A stretch of 47,092 nucleotides of DNA, taken from Nitrospira sp. (GTDB lineage: Bacteria; Nitrospirota; Nitrospiria; Nitrospirales; Nitrospiraceae). A program made the position numbers and the translations under genes. The notes below the pieces were generated by a model. The model was not told the DNA's origin and did no database searches. It saw only the letters and a program-made list of their open reading frames with translations. This document shows positions 7,110 through 14,871 of this stretch, one piece after another; positions within the stretch are counted from its first letter, which is position 1; each line of letters begins with the position of its first letter. Location: positions 1 to 47,092 of the forward strand of contig SWDM01000015.1 of assembly GCA_005116835.1 (NCBI GenBank), given 5' to 3'.

Positions 7110-10049
7110 TTACGCGGCAGGTCTTCTGGCGTCGCATTGGCGCTGCTGTGTCGCTTCCAGAGTACTGACTAGACGAAGCAACGCAGCCTCGAGTTGGGTG
7201 CAGATCATCGGGGCATCGGCCAGCGTGCCGAGTCTTCCGAGCGCTTCCAATTGTCCGGCGGACGACACCACTTCCGATGCGCAGAGGTTGCTCGCAGTCC
7301 CTTTCAGCGCATGAGCGGCCTGTTCGACGGCGACGTGATCTCTGTCGTCCAAGGCAGCCCGGATTGCTTCCAGCATCGTGCGATAACGTTGAAGGAACAG
7401 TGCAACCAGTTCTTCCAATAGGGCCGCATCGCCTCCGATGTTTCGTAGCGTTGCAGCCGCATCAAAAATTACCGGGAGAGGCTTGATGGCTGTTCCGGCG
7501 GCATCAACATCTCGCGCCTTCATGGACGAAGGAACCCATCGATCGAGGACTGCCTTGAGGTCGCCTTTTCGTACGGGTTTCGTCAAATAATCGTCCATGC
7601 CGGCCACGAGACAGCGCTCTCGATCCCCGCTCATGGCGTTGGCCGTCAAGGCGATGATGGGAATGTGCGGGAGAGGCGCGTCGTTCGTGCCGCGTCGTTC
7701 GTGAAGCGTGAAGCGTGAAGCGTCGTTCGTTCCGGATTCGGAAGCTTCACGTTGTCCAACTCCCTCTTCCTGCGCTTCACGCTTCACGTTTAACGCTTCA
7801 CGTTGTCGGATGAGCCTGGTCGCGTCCAATCCATCGAGAAGCGGCATCTGACAGTCCATCAGGATCAGGGCATAGGGGACTCGAGCCAATGCGGCCAGCG
7901 CTTCTTGACCGTTTCCCACGACATCCGATTGATAGCCGAGTTTCTCTAACATGCGAACGGACAGCTTCTGATTGATGAGATTGTCTTCAGCCACCAGGAT
8001 CCGCGCGGAAGACCTGGCCTCTGCGAGGGTGTGCCGCGTAATGAGCGCCGGTGCAGGAGTAGGAACTGTTGTCACTGTCCCGTCACTCACAAGCCCCGGT
8101 ATCCCCAGCACGGCCCTCAAACACTCCGAGAGTTGATCGTGGCGTACCGGTTTGGTGAGGTACGCAACGAAACCGGCTTGGCGAGCAAGTTCCGCATGTC
8201 CGCGCTGAATGAGCGAGGTGAGGATGACGAGAGGGACCAGAGATCCGACAGGATGAATCTTCAATTCCTTGGCGAGTTGTAGTCCATCCTTCCCCGGCAT
8301 CAACATATCGACGATCGCAACATCGTACGACCGGCCCTGTTCCGCTTGCTGCTCGATCATGGTTATCGCCGAGGCGGCATCCTGGGCTTGATCCCCGGCC
8401 ATGCCCCATCCCGTGACGAGGTGATGGAGAATCATCCTGTTCGATTCATTGTCGTCGACGATCAGCACTCGGCGCCCTCGCAACTCGGCCGACGGTACGA
8501 TGGACAAGGGGGACGCCGTTTGCTTGATGAAGCGGGCGGTGCACCAGAACGTACTGCCGTGGCCCGGCTGGCTGGCAATGCCGACGCTGCCGCCCATTTG
8601 CTCGGCGAGCTGCTTCGAAATCGCGAGTCCTAACCCGGTCCCTCCGTACATGCGGGACGTGGAGCTATCTGCTTGGGTAAAGGGTTGGAACAGCCGGGCC
8701 TGTACCTCCGGTGAAATGCCGATTCCGCTATCGGTGACTTCGAATCGGACGACCACCGCCTCCACGAGATCCCTCTCAAGAAAGGCTTGAACCGTCACGT
8801 CGCCCTGTTTCGTAAACTTGATCGCGTTGCCGACGAAGTTCGTAAGTATCTGACGGAGTCGTCCCGGATCGCCTCGTAGGCTGGTCGGTACAGCGGCATG
8901 CACCAGTCCGGTGATTTCCAGCCCATTCGTCTGCGCCCGTTCCGCGAATTGCCCCAAGACATCTTCCACCGTGGTGCGAAGATTGAAGTCGATAGATTCC
9001 AGTTCCAGCTTGCCGGCTTCAATCTTGCCGTACTCGAGAATATCGTTGATCAAACTCAGCAAGGCTTCGCCGCATTGCCGAATAGGTTCGATGTAGGATC
9101 GTTGTTCCTCCGAGGGCCTCGTATCCATCAATAACTCCGTCATCCCAATGACGCCGTTCATCGGCGTCCGCAACTCGTGGCTTACGGTCGCCAGGAACGA
9201 CGTCTTGACTCGATCGGCAGCCTGCGCTTCCTGGAGCGCCCGATCCAATAGGCGATTGCTGTCGCGTAGATTCTCCGCTGATCGGCGCAGCTCAGCCTGG
9301 GCTGTCTTTACATCGGTCATGTCCACCGCATAACCGCGCGCCAGCTGTTGCGAAGGGACCGGGCAGAAAATCCATGCGAAGCTTGCTCCGATCAGGCTGA
9401 CCTCCTCCCCCCGTATCTCCTGCCCCGATTCGATGCAGCGACTGGCCAACAGCGGCAACTCGACGGGACATACGGCAGGATATCCGCCGGAGCTGTAGCC
9501 GAATCGCTGTATCAACCGCGTCATCGCGGGATTTGCATAGACGAGATTCGCATCGCAGTCCAACTCGATAATGGGGGACGGGCTTTCTTCAGCCACGCGA
9601 GCGAGACGGTCGTAATCTTGCCGCAGTTCTCTCTCGCGAGTGAGATCGCGTATCGTCAATACACCACAGGAATCTTGCCCGTGATCCAGTGGAACGTAGC
9701 TCCATTCGACCGGATATGATTCCATGGAAGGGCCTGTGATCGTTGTGTGGGCTGCTTGTATGGGGCGACGGTCGAGAAAGGACGCTTGAATGTGCGTCGC
9801 AATGCCCGGTTCGGCGGCTCCAGGATGCTGGGGCAGGATGTCCCGCAGAGGCTTCGACGAGCACAACTCTGCTGAATATCCCAGCAGACGAGCGGCTTCA
9901 CTGTTCACCGACAGAATATGAAGCCGGCTATCGAGCAGCAACACCCCGATGGGGAGCGTATCCAATGCTGCACGACTCATATCGTTTCGGGGTTTCGATG
10001 GCTCTGAAGTCCCGGATGCGTTGGCGTGAGGTTTTGCAGGCTGCTTCAC
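7110..10049 (-). CDS. Hybrid sensor histidine kinase (PAS-PAS-HisKA-HATPase-REC-REC-Hpt)
   Basis: A 979-residue cytoplasmic phosphorelay protein with no membrane segments. Domains: PAS at about 27-140 and a second PAS at about 150-250; a coiled-coil linker; HisKA with phospho-acceptor H291 (SHELRTP); HATPase with N-box (NFVGNAIKF) and G-boxes (DSGIGI, GGTGLGLAI) to about 505; REC1 at about 527-648 with D581; REC2 at about 682-840 with D732; C-terminal Hpt with H913 (AAHALKGT). All catalytic residues are present. REC2 carries an insertion of about 38 residues (about 752-792) between helix 3 and strand 4, encoded by a dispersed DNA repeat. It overlaps the preceding HD-GYP stop by 4 bp (ATGA), so the two are translationally coupled. 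Input signal unknown. Confidence 0.93.
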   Translation of the reverse strand: MKQPAKPHANASGTSEPSKPRNDMSRAALDTLPIGVLLLDSRLHILSVNSEAARLLGYSAELCSSKPLRDILPQHPGAAEPGIATHIQASFLDRRPIQAAHTTITGPSMESYPVEWSYVPLDHGQDSCGVLTIRDLTRERELRQDYDRLARVAEESPSPIIELDCDANLVYANPAMTRLIQRFGYSSGGYPAVCPVELPLLASRCIESGQEIRGEEVSLIGASFAWIFCPVPSQQLARGYAVDMTDVKTAQAELRRSAENLRDSNRLLDRALQEAQAADRVKTSFLATVSHELRTPMNGVIGMTELLMDTRPSEEQRSYIEPIRQCGEALLSLINDILEYGKIEAGKLELESIDFNLRTTVEDVLGQFAERAQTNGLEITGLVHAAVPTSLRGDPGRLRQILTNFVGNAIKFTKQGDVTVQAFLERDLVEAVVVRFEVTDSGIGISPEVQARLFQPFTQADSSTSRMYGGTGLGLAISKQLAEQMGGSVGIASQPGHGSTFWCTARFIKQTASPLSIVPSAELRGRRVLIVDDNESNRMILHHLVTGWGMAGDQAQDAASAITMIEQQAEQGRSYDVAIVDMLMPGKDGLQLAKELKIHPVGSLVPLVILTSLIQRGHAELARQAGFVAYLTKPVRHDQLSECLRAVLGIPGLVSDGTVTTVPTPAPALITRHTLAEARSSARILVAEDNLINQKLSVRMLEKLGYQSDVVGNGQEALAALARVPYALILMDCQMPLLDGLDATRLIRQREALNVKREAQEEGVGQREASESGTNDASRFTLHERRGTNDAPLPHIPIIALTANAMSGDRERCLVAGMDDYLTKPVRKGDLKAVLDRWVPSSMKARDVDAAGTAIKPLPVIFDAAATLRNIGGDAALLEELVALFLQRYRTMLEAIRAALDDRDHVAVEQAAHALKGTASNLCASEVVSSAGQLEALGRLGTLADAPMICTQLEAALLRLVSTLEATQQRQCDARRPAA
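7678..7806. repeat. Family B element inserted in frame in the kinase REC2 domain
   Basis: GTGAAGC heptamers (GTGAAGCGTGAAGCGTGAAG at about 7701-7720), the core GTTCCGGATTCGG, and inverted TTCACGC words. On the coding (minus) strand it reads EALNVKREA, then REASESGT, then ASRFT. It replaces the short loop of REC2 without breaking the frame, and strand 4 (HIPIIALTANAM) resumes normally. Confidence 0.85.
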
Positions 10050-11398
10050 CAGGTTGCCTCATTATCAACATCGTTAAGAAACATGGCCACATTCACACGC
10101 TCCTGAAGGGGATCCAGCACCTTCGTGATGGTCCTCTCTGAAGTTCCTGTTCCCTGGACGCTAAGATCGATCAGCATAGGCGTGAGATAGGATCCTCCCC
10201 CTGTTTCGGTGATGACTTTTATGACCGGCTTGAGCCGCTGCGTGTGATTGATTCCCACCACCACCGCCTGTTCTCCCGTATTCATCAGGACCAGGCTCCC
10301 GATCGGATAGACACCGAGACTGCCGATCATGGATTGGATCATCCCTTTGGCATATTGTCCTGTGTCCCCAAGGCGAAACAGCTGTCGGACGGCATCATGC
10401 GGCAGCATCCCCGGGCGCCCTCCACGGCGACTCACCATCCCGTCGTAGATGTCGATCAGTCCGACATACTGCGCCAAGATCGAGAGGGAGTCTCCCTTGA
10501 GTTTGTGCGGGTGCCCGCCCCCATCGCTGCGCTCGTGATGTTCGCCCACAATTCGGAGGACCGTCTCCCGGTCTTCCTTCGCCTCACGTAAGATCGCCAA
10601 TCCCAGTTCGGGATGTTGCTGCATCACCGCGGTCTCTTGATCCGTGAGATCGTGGCTCTTCCGGTACAGATTCCGTGGCAGCCGGACATAGCCGATGTCG
10701 TGGAGTAATGCGCCGGCGCCGAGTGCTTCCAGGTCTCCGTCTGCAACCCCATTGTCATGCGCCACAATGAGCGAGAGGGTACAGATATCGAGTGCATGGG
10801 AGGCCAATGTACGATCAAACTGTTTCATCTGTCGTAGAGAGAGAAGACAAAGCATGGAAACGGTATTGTCGAGCACACGCGCCAGCACATTCGAGACGAC
10901 CATTCGCACGGTGTCCGGCCGAGGGACGACTCCCGCCTCTAACTCTTCAAACATACGTTCCATCGCGCTGGTTGCTTCTCTGTAGGTTTCTTGGGCTGCC
11001 GCTGCTTGTGCCCTTGGGTTCGATGGCCCCGGCGGATTGTTCTCCCTGCCCGGCGTCAGCGGTTGTCTTGCAGTCATTGCTGCGCTGGGGCCAGGTGGAG
11101 CAGCCGCTTGTAGTGAGGCTGGTTGTACTGGATGTTTGGATTGAGGGGTGGCGGTAGTTCCCTGTTCAGGTGACGGCGTCGGTGCGTCTTCTGTCGGCAC
11201 CGGTTCCACATCGAGGCCTTGGCTTGGGTCGATCTTCAGTTCTCTGATCCCATGCTGTCGGAGGAGATCGATGTCTTTTGTATCGCGGATAAGGCGTTTA
11301 TGAAGGAGAAAGGGGGTGCGATACCAAGGCTGGTCCATTCCAACGATGAACATTCCTGGTTTGAGTTGATCGATCGAGATCGTTTGTATCAGTTTCAT
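10046..11398 (-). CDS. HD-GYP-type protein with degenerate GYP motif
   Basis: A 450-residue protein. Residues 1-60 (ISIDQLKPGMFIVGMDQPWYRTPFL) match the DUF3391 domain often found before HD-GYP. A Pro/Ala-rich linker follows to about 130, then the HD-GYP domain at about 190-370. The HD pair is present (H233, D234) and so is HHE (286-289 region). But the signature reads HHERSDGGGHP, with GHP in place of GYP, and HDIG is followed by Tyr instead of the usual Lys. HD-GYP enzymes hydrolyse c-di-GMP; with these changes it may be weakly active or a binding protein. It is upstream of, and overlaps, the hybrid kinase. A minus-strand sigma-28 site lies about 150 bp upstream. Confidence 0.88.
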   Translation of the reverse strand: MKLIQTISIDQLKPGMFIVGMDQPWYRTPFLLHKRLIRDTKDIDLLRQHGIRELKIDPSQGLDVEPVPTEDAPTPSPEQGTTATPQSKHPVQPASLQAAAPPGPSAAMTARQPLTPGRENNPPGPSNPRAQAAAAQETYREATSAMERMFEELEAGVVPRPDTVRMVVSNVLARVLDNTVSMLCLLSLRQMKQFDRTLASHALDICTLSLIVAHDNGVADGDLEALGAGALLHDIGYVRLPRNLYRKSHDLTDQETAVMQQHPELGLAILREAKEDRETVLRIVGEHHERSDGGGHPHKLKGDSLSILAQYVGLIDIYDGMVSRRGGRPGMLPHDAVRQLFRLGDTGQYAKGMIQSMIGSLGVYPIGSLVLMNTGEQAVVVGINHTQRLKPVIKVITETGGGSYLTPMLIDLSVQGTGTSERTITKVLDPLQERVNVAMFLNDVDNEATW

Positions 11399-11410
11399 CT
11401 ATGGGGCCTA

Positions 11411-11521
11411 GGCTCTCAAAGTTCTGAGTTCTGGGTTCTGAGTTATCCGGAAACGCTGAAAGATCAGCGCAGAGCTCTGAGTGAGAGCCGAAAACTCAGA
11501 ACTCAAAACTCAGAACTGCTT
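11411..11521. repeat. Family A-like element with a different core
   Basis: GTTCTGAGTTCTGGGTTCTG on the left and AACTCAGAACTCAAAACTCAG on the right, forming a long inverted repeat. The centre (ATCCGGAAACGCTGAAAGATC) differs from the usual family A core. It lies in the leader of the minus-strand HD-GYP/kinase transcript. The rest of the 460 bp gap holds two divergent sigma-28 promoters and a family F repeat. Confidence 0.75.
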
Positions 11522-11544
11522 CTCCCGCCTCACCTGTCCCCTTT

Positions 11545-11572
11545 GTATCGGGGGAAATCGAGATGAACTTTA
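11545..11572 (-). promoter_or_regulatory. Sigma-28 (FliA) promoter for HD-GYP/hybrid kinase operon
   Basis: On the minus strand: TAAAGTTC (complement of 11565-11572), a 12 bp spacer, CCCGATAC (complement of 11545-11552). The -35 is the closest to consensus of the ten sites. It points away from the plus-strand sigma-28 site at 11692. Confidence 0.65.
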
Positions 11573-11691
11573 GACAAGCGAGATGTAGGAGGCTGCGGAA
11601 ATTCGCGACAGGAGGAGAAGTAACGGACCAGGCACCGCTGTAGACGTCGAAGCCAGTCCCCTGGCCTTCGATGCGTTTGCTAGGTCTCTCC

Positions 11692-11718
11692 TCAAGATTT
11701 CCCCTTCGACACCGATAG
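11692..11718 (+). promoter_or_regulatory. Sigma-28 (FliA) promoter for HD-GYP/PilZ operon
   Basis: TCAAGATT at 11692-11699, an 11 bp spacer, and ACCGATAG at 11711-11718. The transcript would have a leader of about 135 nt containing the family F inverted repeat before the start at 11861. Confidence 0.68.
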
Positions 11719-11767
11719 AGTCCATCAGGACATGTTGGTGTCCGATGGCATCGACTCAGGGGTTTAG

Positions 11768-11851
11768 GCGGAGACTTAGGCTGAAGGGATGCAGGCTAAG
11801 TGCTCTGATCTCCGACCTTCAGCCTGAACCCCTTCAGCCTGTATTCCTTAG
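11768..11851. repeat. Family F inverted repeat (AGGCTGAAG words)
   Basis: Forward words TTAGGCTGAAGGGATGCAGG, a short core containing CTCCGACCTTC, then inverted words TTCAGCCTGAACCCCTTCAGCC. It can form a long hairpin in the 5' leader of the HD-GYP mRNA. The second copy is at 25367-25480, before the Maf gene. Confidence 0.75.
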
Positions 11852-11860
11852 TAGCTACGA

Positions 11861-13087
11861 ATGATGCGAAAACGAATTTCCATCGATCAACTGACAGTCG
11901 GCATGAAGGTCGAGAAGCTCGATCGATCTTGGCTGGCTACCCCATTTTTGCGGCATCAATTCACGATCACGTCCTCAGAGCAAATCACGCAATTGCGCAG
12001 CAGCGGTGTCCAACAGCTTGATGTCGAGACGGACACCGCCTGCCAGGATTCCTGCTCGCTCGCGTCGGCTATACCGGTGAAGGCAAAAACTGTTCAGCCG
12101 ACTTCGTCAACTCCGGAGCCTGAACCGCCGGCCATTCCCTTTGCCGAAGAGCTGCCGGCAGCAAAACATACCTATAGAGCCGCGAAATTGGTGATTCAAC
12201 AGGCTATGGAAGATGTCCGGATGGGTCGCGCGTTGAACATGGAAGCGGTCGGTGGCGTGGTTGGAAGCATGGCGGACAGCATCCTGCGCAGCCCTGATGC
12301 GCTTACCAGTCTGACGCGTCTCAAAAATTTTGACGAATACACCTTCTTCCACTCCGTCAACACGTCTGCCCTGGCACTATCGGTCGGGAGACATCTTGGG
12401 TATGAGCGCGCGTCATTATTGCAGCTAGGAACCGGCATGTTGTTACACGATATCGGGAAAACGCTGGTTCCAGTCGAGATTCTCAACAAGCCGGGGCGCT
12501 ATGAGGCCCATGAATTCGAGATCATGAAGCAACACGTGTTGCGTGGAGCAGAGATATTGTCCAACACCACCGGCCTCACCGATATATTTCTGAGGCCTAC
12601 ACTGGAGCATCATGAGCGCGTTGACGGGACTGGATACCCCCATCACCGATCCAAACACGAGCTCAGCCAATTTGGCCTCATTGCCGCCATTGTGGATATC
12701 TACGATGCCGTGACGAGCGACCGTTGTTATCACAAAGGGAAAACGCCGCACGATACACTGCAGTTTCTCTATCAATTGGGGACTCAGGGCCACGTGGATG
12801 GGGCGCTGGTTCAGCAGTTCGTGCAGGTCGTGGGGGTCTATCCCGTCGGTTCCTGTGTTTCGCTCAATACGGGGGAGACGGCGATTGTGAAGCAATTCAA
12901 TCACCAGGAGCCAATACGGCCTTTGATCATTCTCATCACAGACCAAGGCGGGTATCGGCGGTCTACTCCTGTAGACCTCGACCTTTCGGCGCAGTTTCGC
13001 CGGCCGCAGCGAACGATCGTGGCAACCATCGATCCGGCCTCGTTGAGTATCGATCCTCGGACCTATCTTGATAAGGAGTCGGCATGA
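11861..13087 (+). CDS. HD-GYP domain c-di-GMP phosphodiesterase
   Basis: A 408-residue paralogue of the divergent gene at 10046-11398. The N-terminal DUF3391-like region is residues 1-60 (RISIDQLTVGMKVEKLDRSWLATPFL). The linker holds Ser/Pro, and the HD-GYP domain is about 150-350. Metal and substrate motifs are intact: HDIGK at 196-200 and HHERVDGTGYP at 250-260. The expected reaction is hydrolysis of c-di-GMP to pGpG or GMP. The next gene, a PilZ receptor, overlaps by 4 bp (ATGA), pairing a c-di-GMP degrader with a sensor. The C-terminal 90 residues (VYPVGSCVSLNTGETAIV) match the same part of the paralogue. Confidence 0.93.
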   Translation: MMRKRISIDQLTVGMKVEKLDRSWLATPFLRHQFTITSSEQITQLRSSGVQQLDVETDTACQDSCSLASAIPVKAKTVQPTSSTPEPEPPAIPFAEELPAAKHTYRAAKLVIQQAMEDVRMGRALNMEAVGGVVGSMADSILRSPDALTSLTRLKNFDEYTFFHSVNTSALALSVGRHLGYERASLLQLGTGMLLHDIGKTLVPVEILNKPGRYEAHEFEIMKQHVLRGAEILSNTTGLTDIFLRPTLEHHERVDGTGYPHHRSKHELSQFGLIAAIVDIYDAVTSDRCYHKGKTPHDTLQFLYQLGTQGHVDGALVQQFVQVVGVYPVGSCVSLNTGETAIVKQFNHQEPIRPLIILITDQGGYRRSTPVDLDLSAQFRRPQRTIVATIDPASLSIDPRTYLDKESA

Positions 13088-13812
13088 TGGAGCGAGAGTA
13101 TCATGCCGCGCAGTCGTCGTTTCTCATGGTTGGATTGTCCCTCCAGCTGGTGATCGGGTCCGGCCAAGACAAAGTAAACTGCGGATCCACATTATTGGGC
13201 TGGAAGGAGCGGGCCTGGTTGATTTGCGAATGGCCCTTTCATTTTGGGCAAGCCGTACCCTGTGAAGCGGGCACTCGTTGCCTCATTCGGTATTTGGTGG
13301 ATGGCAAGCTCATTGGCTACGAAAGCGAAGTCCGTACTACTCAAACGACTCCGGTCCCACTCCTCTATCTTGCATTTCCTCAGGCCGTGGAAGAAATCCA
13401 CCTTCGTAAGCAGGTGCGCGTCTCCAGCAACGAGCCGCTGCTACTGAGACAGGTTGATGGGCAAGGATCGGTGCGTGTCGATCCGAACGGAAATTCGACG
13501 ATGGGCGGCCTTGTGCAGGACCTCAGCGCGGCTGGTTGCCGAGTGGTGGTGCAGCAACTGCGCCCTAGCATGCATCAGGGCTCCACGGTCCAGCTGGAAT
13601 TCGAGTTGATCGGAATCGGGCATGTGAGCAATCTCACCGGTGTGATCATGAACGTGGCGGAACAGGGAAATGCGAAATCCCTCGGCATCGAGTTTCGTTT
13701 CAATGGGAAAGAGTACATCGAGTATCGTGGATGGGGAGGGACGGTACAGAAGGCCATTGAGTATGCGGTGCTGCAAAAGCAGCATGTGCCGGGCGTGGCG
13801 CCCGCTGCGTGA
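13084..13812 (+). CDS. PilZ domain protein, YcgR-like flagellar brake
   Basis: A 242-residue protein. The N-terminal half (to about residue 100) resembles a YcgR-N/PilZN beta domain (VNCGSTLLGWKERAWLICEWP, then GTRCLIRY). The PilZ domain follows, with both c-di-GMP motifs: RKQVR at 108-112 and DLSAAG at 146-151. YcgR proteins bind c-di-GMP and slow the flagellar motor, which suits this locus. It is translationally coupled to the HD-GYP gene. The stop codon lies inside the first word (GCGTGAAGCG) of a repeat. The family fit is clear; brake activity is inferred. Confidence 0.85.
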   Translation: MMEREYHAAQSSFLMVGLSLQLVIGSGQDKVNCGSTLLGWKERAWLICEWPFHFGQAVPCEAGTRCLIRYLVDGKLIGYESEVRTTQTTPVPLLYLAFPQAVEEIHLRKQVRVSSNEPLLLRQVDGQGSVRVDPNGNSTMGGLVQDLSAAGCRVVVQQLRPSMHQGSTVQLEFELIGIGHVSNLTGVIMNVAEQGNAKSLGIEFRFNGKEYIEYRGWGGTVQKAIEYAVLQKQHVPGVAPAA

Positions 13813-14001
13813 AGCGTCGTTCGTGAAGCGTGAAGTGCGGGGAGTGGGCGTGAGTCGTGACCCTGGCACGTGGCTCTGAGTGTTGAATCCTGAGTTTCGG
13901 GAACTTCGGATCTCGAATCGTCGTCCATCCCGTCTTTCTCGCATGTCGTGACGTTCTTATCCGTCGCTAACCCAGAACTCAGAACTCAGAACTTCCTCAC
14001 C
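13808..14001. repeat. Family B words followed by a family A element
   Basis: 13808-13840 has GCGTGAAGCGTCGTTCGTGAAG starting at the PilZ stop codon. 13876-14001 is a family A element in reverse orientation (core GGGAACTTCGGATCTCGAAT, then TTCTTATCCGTC; right arm AACTCAGAACTCAGAACTTC). The rest of this 443 bp gap holds two small hairpins and a sigma-28 promoter. Confidence 0.75.
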
Positions 14002-14115
14002 CTCTCGTCCGATCACCGAATATCCTGGAATCATCTTGCCCGCGTACCGGAAGTTTATGCCTAGCGAGGCCGGTGTGAGGCCGGCTATTTCCGCAATCTC
14101 TCCCGCCATTGTCGC

Positions 14116-14163
14116 TGCCACAGGCTTCTGCCTATGGCACGCGAATTGAATTCCATATTCGCG
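14116..14163. terminator. Two adjacent small hairpins upstream of the glycosylation island
   Basis: TGCCACAGGC-TTCT-GCCTATGGCA at 14116-14139 (nine of ten pairs) is followed at once by CGCGAAT-N10-ATTCGCG at 14140-14163 (perfect 7 bp stem). There is no T run, so these may be operators or a terminator of the transcript ending at 13812. They lie just before the sigma-28 site at 14199. Confidence 0.4.
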
Positions 14164-14198
14164 ACCTCATGTGTGCCGAATCGAAGCAGGCAGGCTGC

Positions 14199-14225
14199 TC
14201 AAGTTATTCCCAGGCCTGCCGATAG
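14199..14225 (+). promoter_or_regulatory. Sigma-28 (FliA) promoter for the glycosylation island
   Basis: TCAAGTTA at 14199-14206, an 11 bp spacer, and GCCGATAG at 14218-14225. It is among the best matches of the set. It sits 30-50 bp before the first gene of a run of same-strand sugar genes. Confidence 0.72.
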
Positions 14226-14255
14226 AGCAATCATTCACTGTATGAATGGTGGTTT

Positions 14256-14867
14256 TTGGCGAAAACTTCACAGATGTTTTACAGACCGACTCCGGCGAGA
14301 CGTGAGCTACTGGCATTGCGTTCATTGGCTGAGATCGAACAGATCAGCCAGCACGAACTCGGCAGACAGATCGGGGTCAGTAGCGCCATGGCGAATAACT
14401 ACGTAAAGGCTTTGGTGGACCATGGCTATGTCATGACGAGCGGCGAGACAAATCGGAGCAAGCGCTACCTCGTGACGGCGACAGGCCGCACCCGTTTGAC
14501 CCTGCTGATGCGGGAGTATGCAAAAGAAATTACCGGCATGTACTCGATCGCCAAGACCGAAGTGGAAAAGCGGCTCCGGCAATTGTGGGAAGAAGGGGTT
14601 CAGACGGTTGTGGTCTTCGGGGCAGCGGAGACAGGGGAATTGATTTATAGCGCGGTGAAATCCACGCCCATACGTATTGTCGGCTGGGTCGATAACGATG
14701 TTGCGAGACATGAGCAACGATTCGGAGACCTGACCGTATGCCCGCCCCATACCATTGAATCTTGTCGTCCTGATGCGGTGCTCATTGCCTCCTCCGGAAA
14801 AACGGAGGGTATCCATCGGCAGCTTCATTATCTCTCGAAGAAAGGGATCGCCATTGTCACTCTCTAG
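14256..14867 (+). CDS. MarR-type HTH regulator fused to a Rossmann-like sensor domain
   Basis: A 203-residue protein. Residues about 15-90 form a winged HTH (ISQHELGRQIGVSSAMANNYVKALVDHGYV) like the MarR-family regulators associated with exopolysaccharide genes. Residues about 115-203 form a separate Rossmann-like unit (VVVFGAAETGELIYSAV, then IVGWVDNDVARHEQRFGDLTV, then DAVLIASSG), similar in pattern to the N-terminal sugar-binding domains of FlaA1/CapD or PglD/NeuD proteins. This suggests a regulator that senses a sugar nucleotide or NAD; ligand unknown. The start could be TTG 14256 or ATG 14274; neither has a strong ribosome site. It is the first gene after the sigma-28 site and lies 4 bp before the oxidoreductase. 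Confidence 0.75.
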   Translation: MAKTSQMFYRPTPARRELLALRSLAEIEQISQHELGRQIGVSSAMANNYVKALVDHGYVMTSGETNRSKRYLVTATGRTRLTLLMREYAKEITGMYSIAKTEVEKRLRQLWEEGVQTVVVFGAAETGELIYSAVKSTPIRIVGWVDNDVARHEQRFGDLTVCPPHTIESCRPDAVLIASSGKTEGIHRQLHYLSKKGIAIVTL

Positions 14868-14871
14868 CACG

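Noticed and set aside
14133-14149. Sigma-54-like TGGCACG-N4-TTGAA before the glycosylation island
   Set aside because: The -12 element has GA where GC is essential, and the bases form part of the hairpins there. The sigma-28 site at 14199 is a better candidate.
14755-14871. Extended start for the oxidoreductase inside the regulator gene
   Set aside because: The extra residues have no family match; ATG 14872 places the Rossmann motif at the usual distance from the N-terminus.
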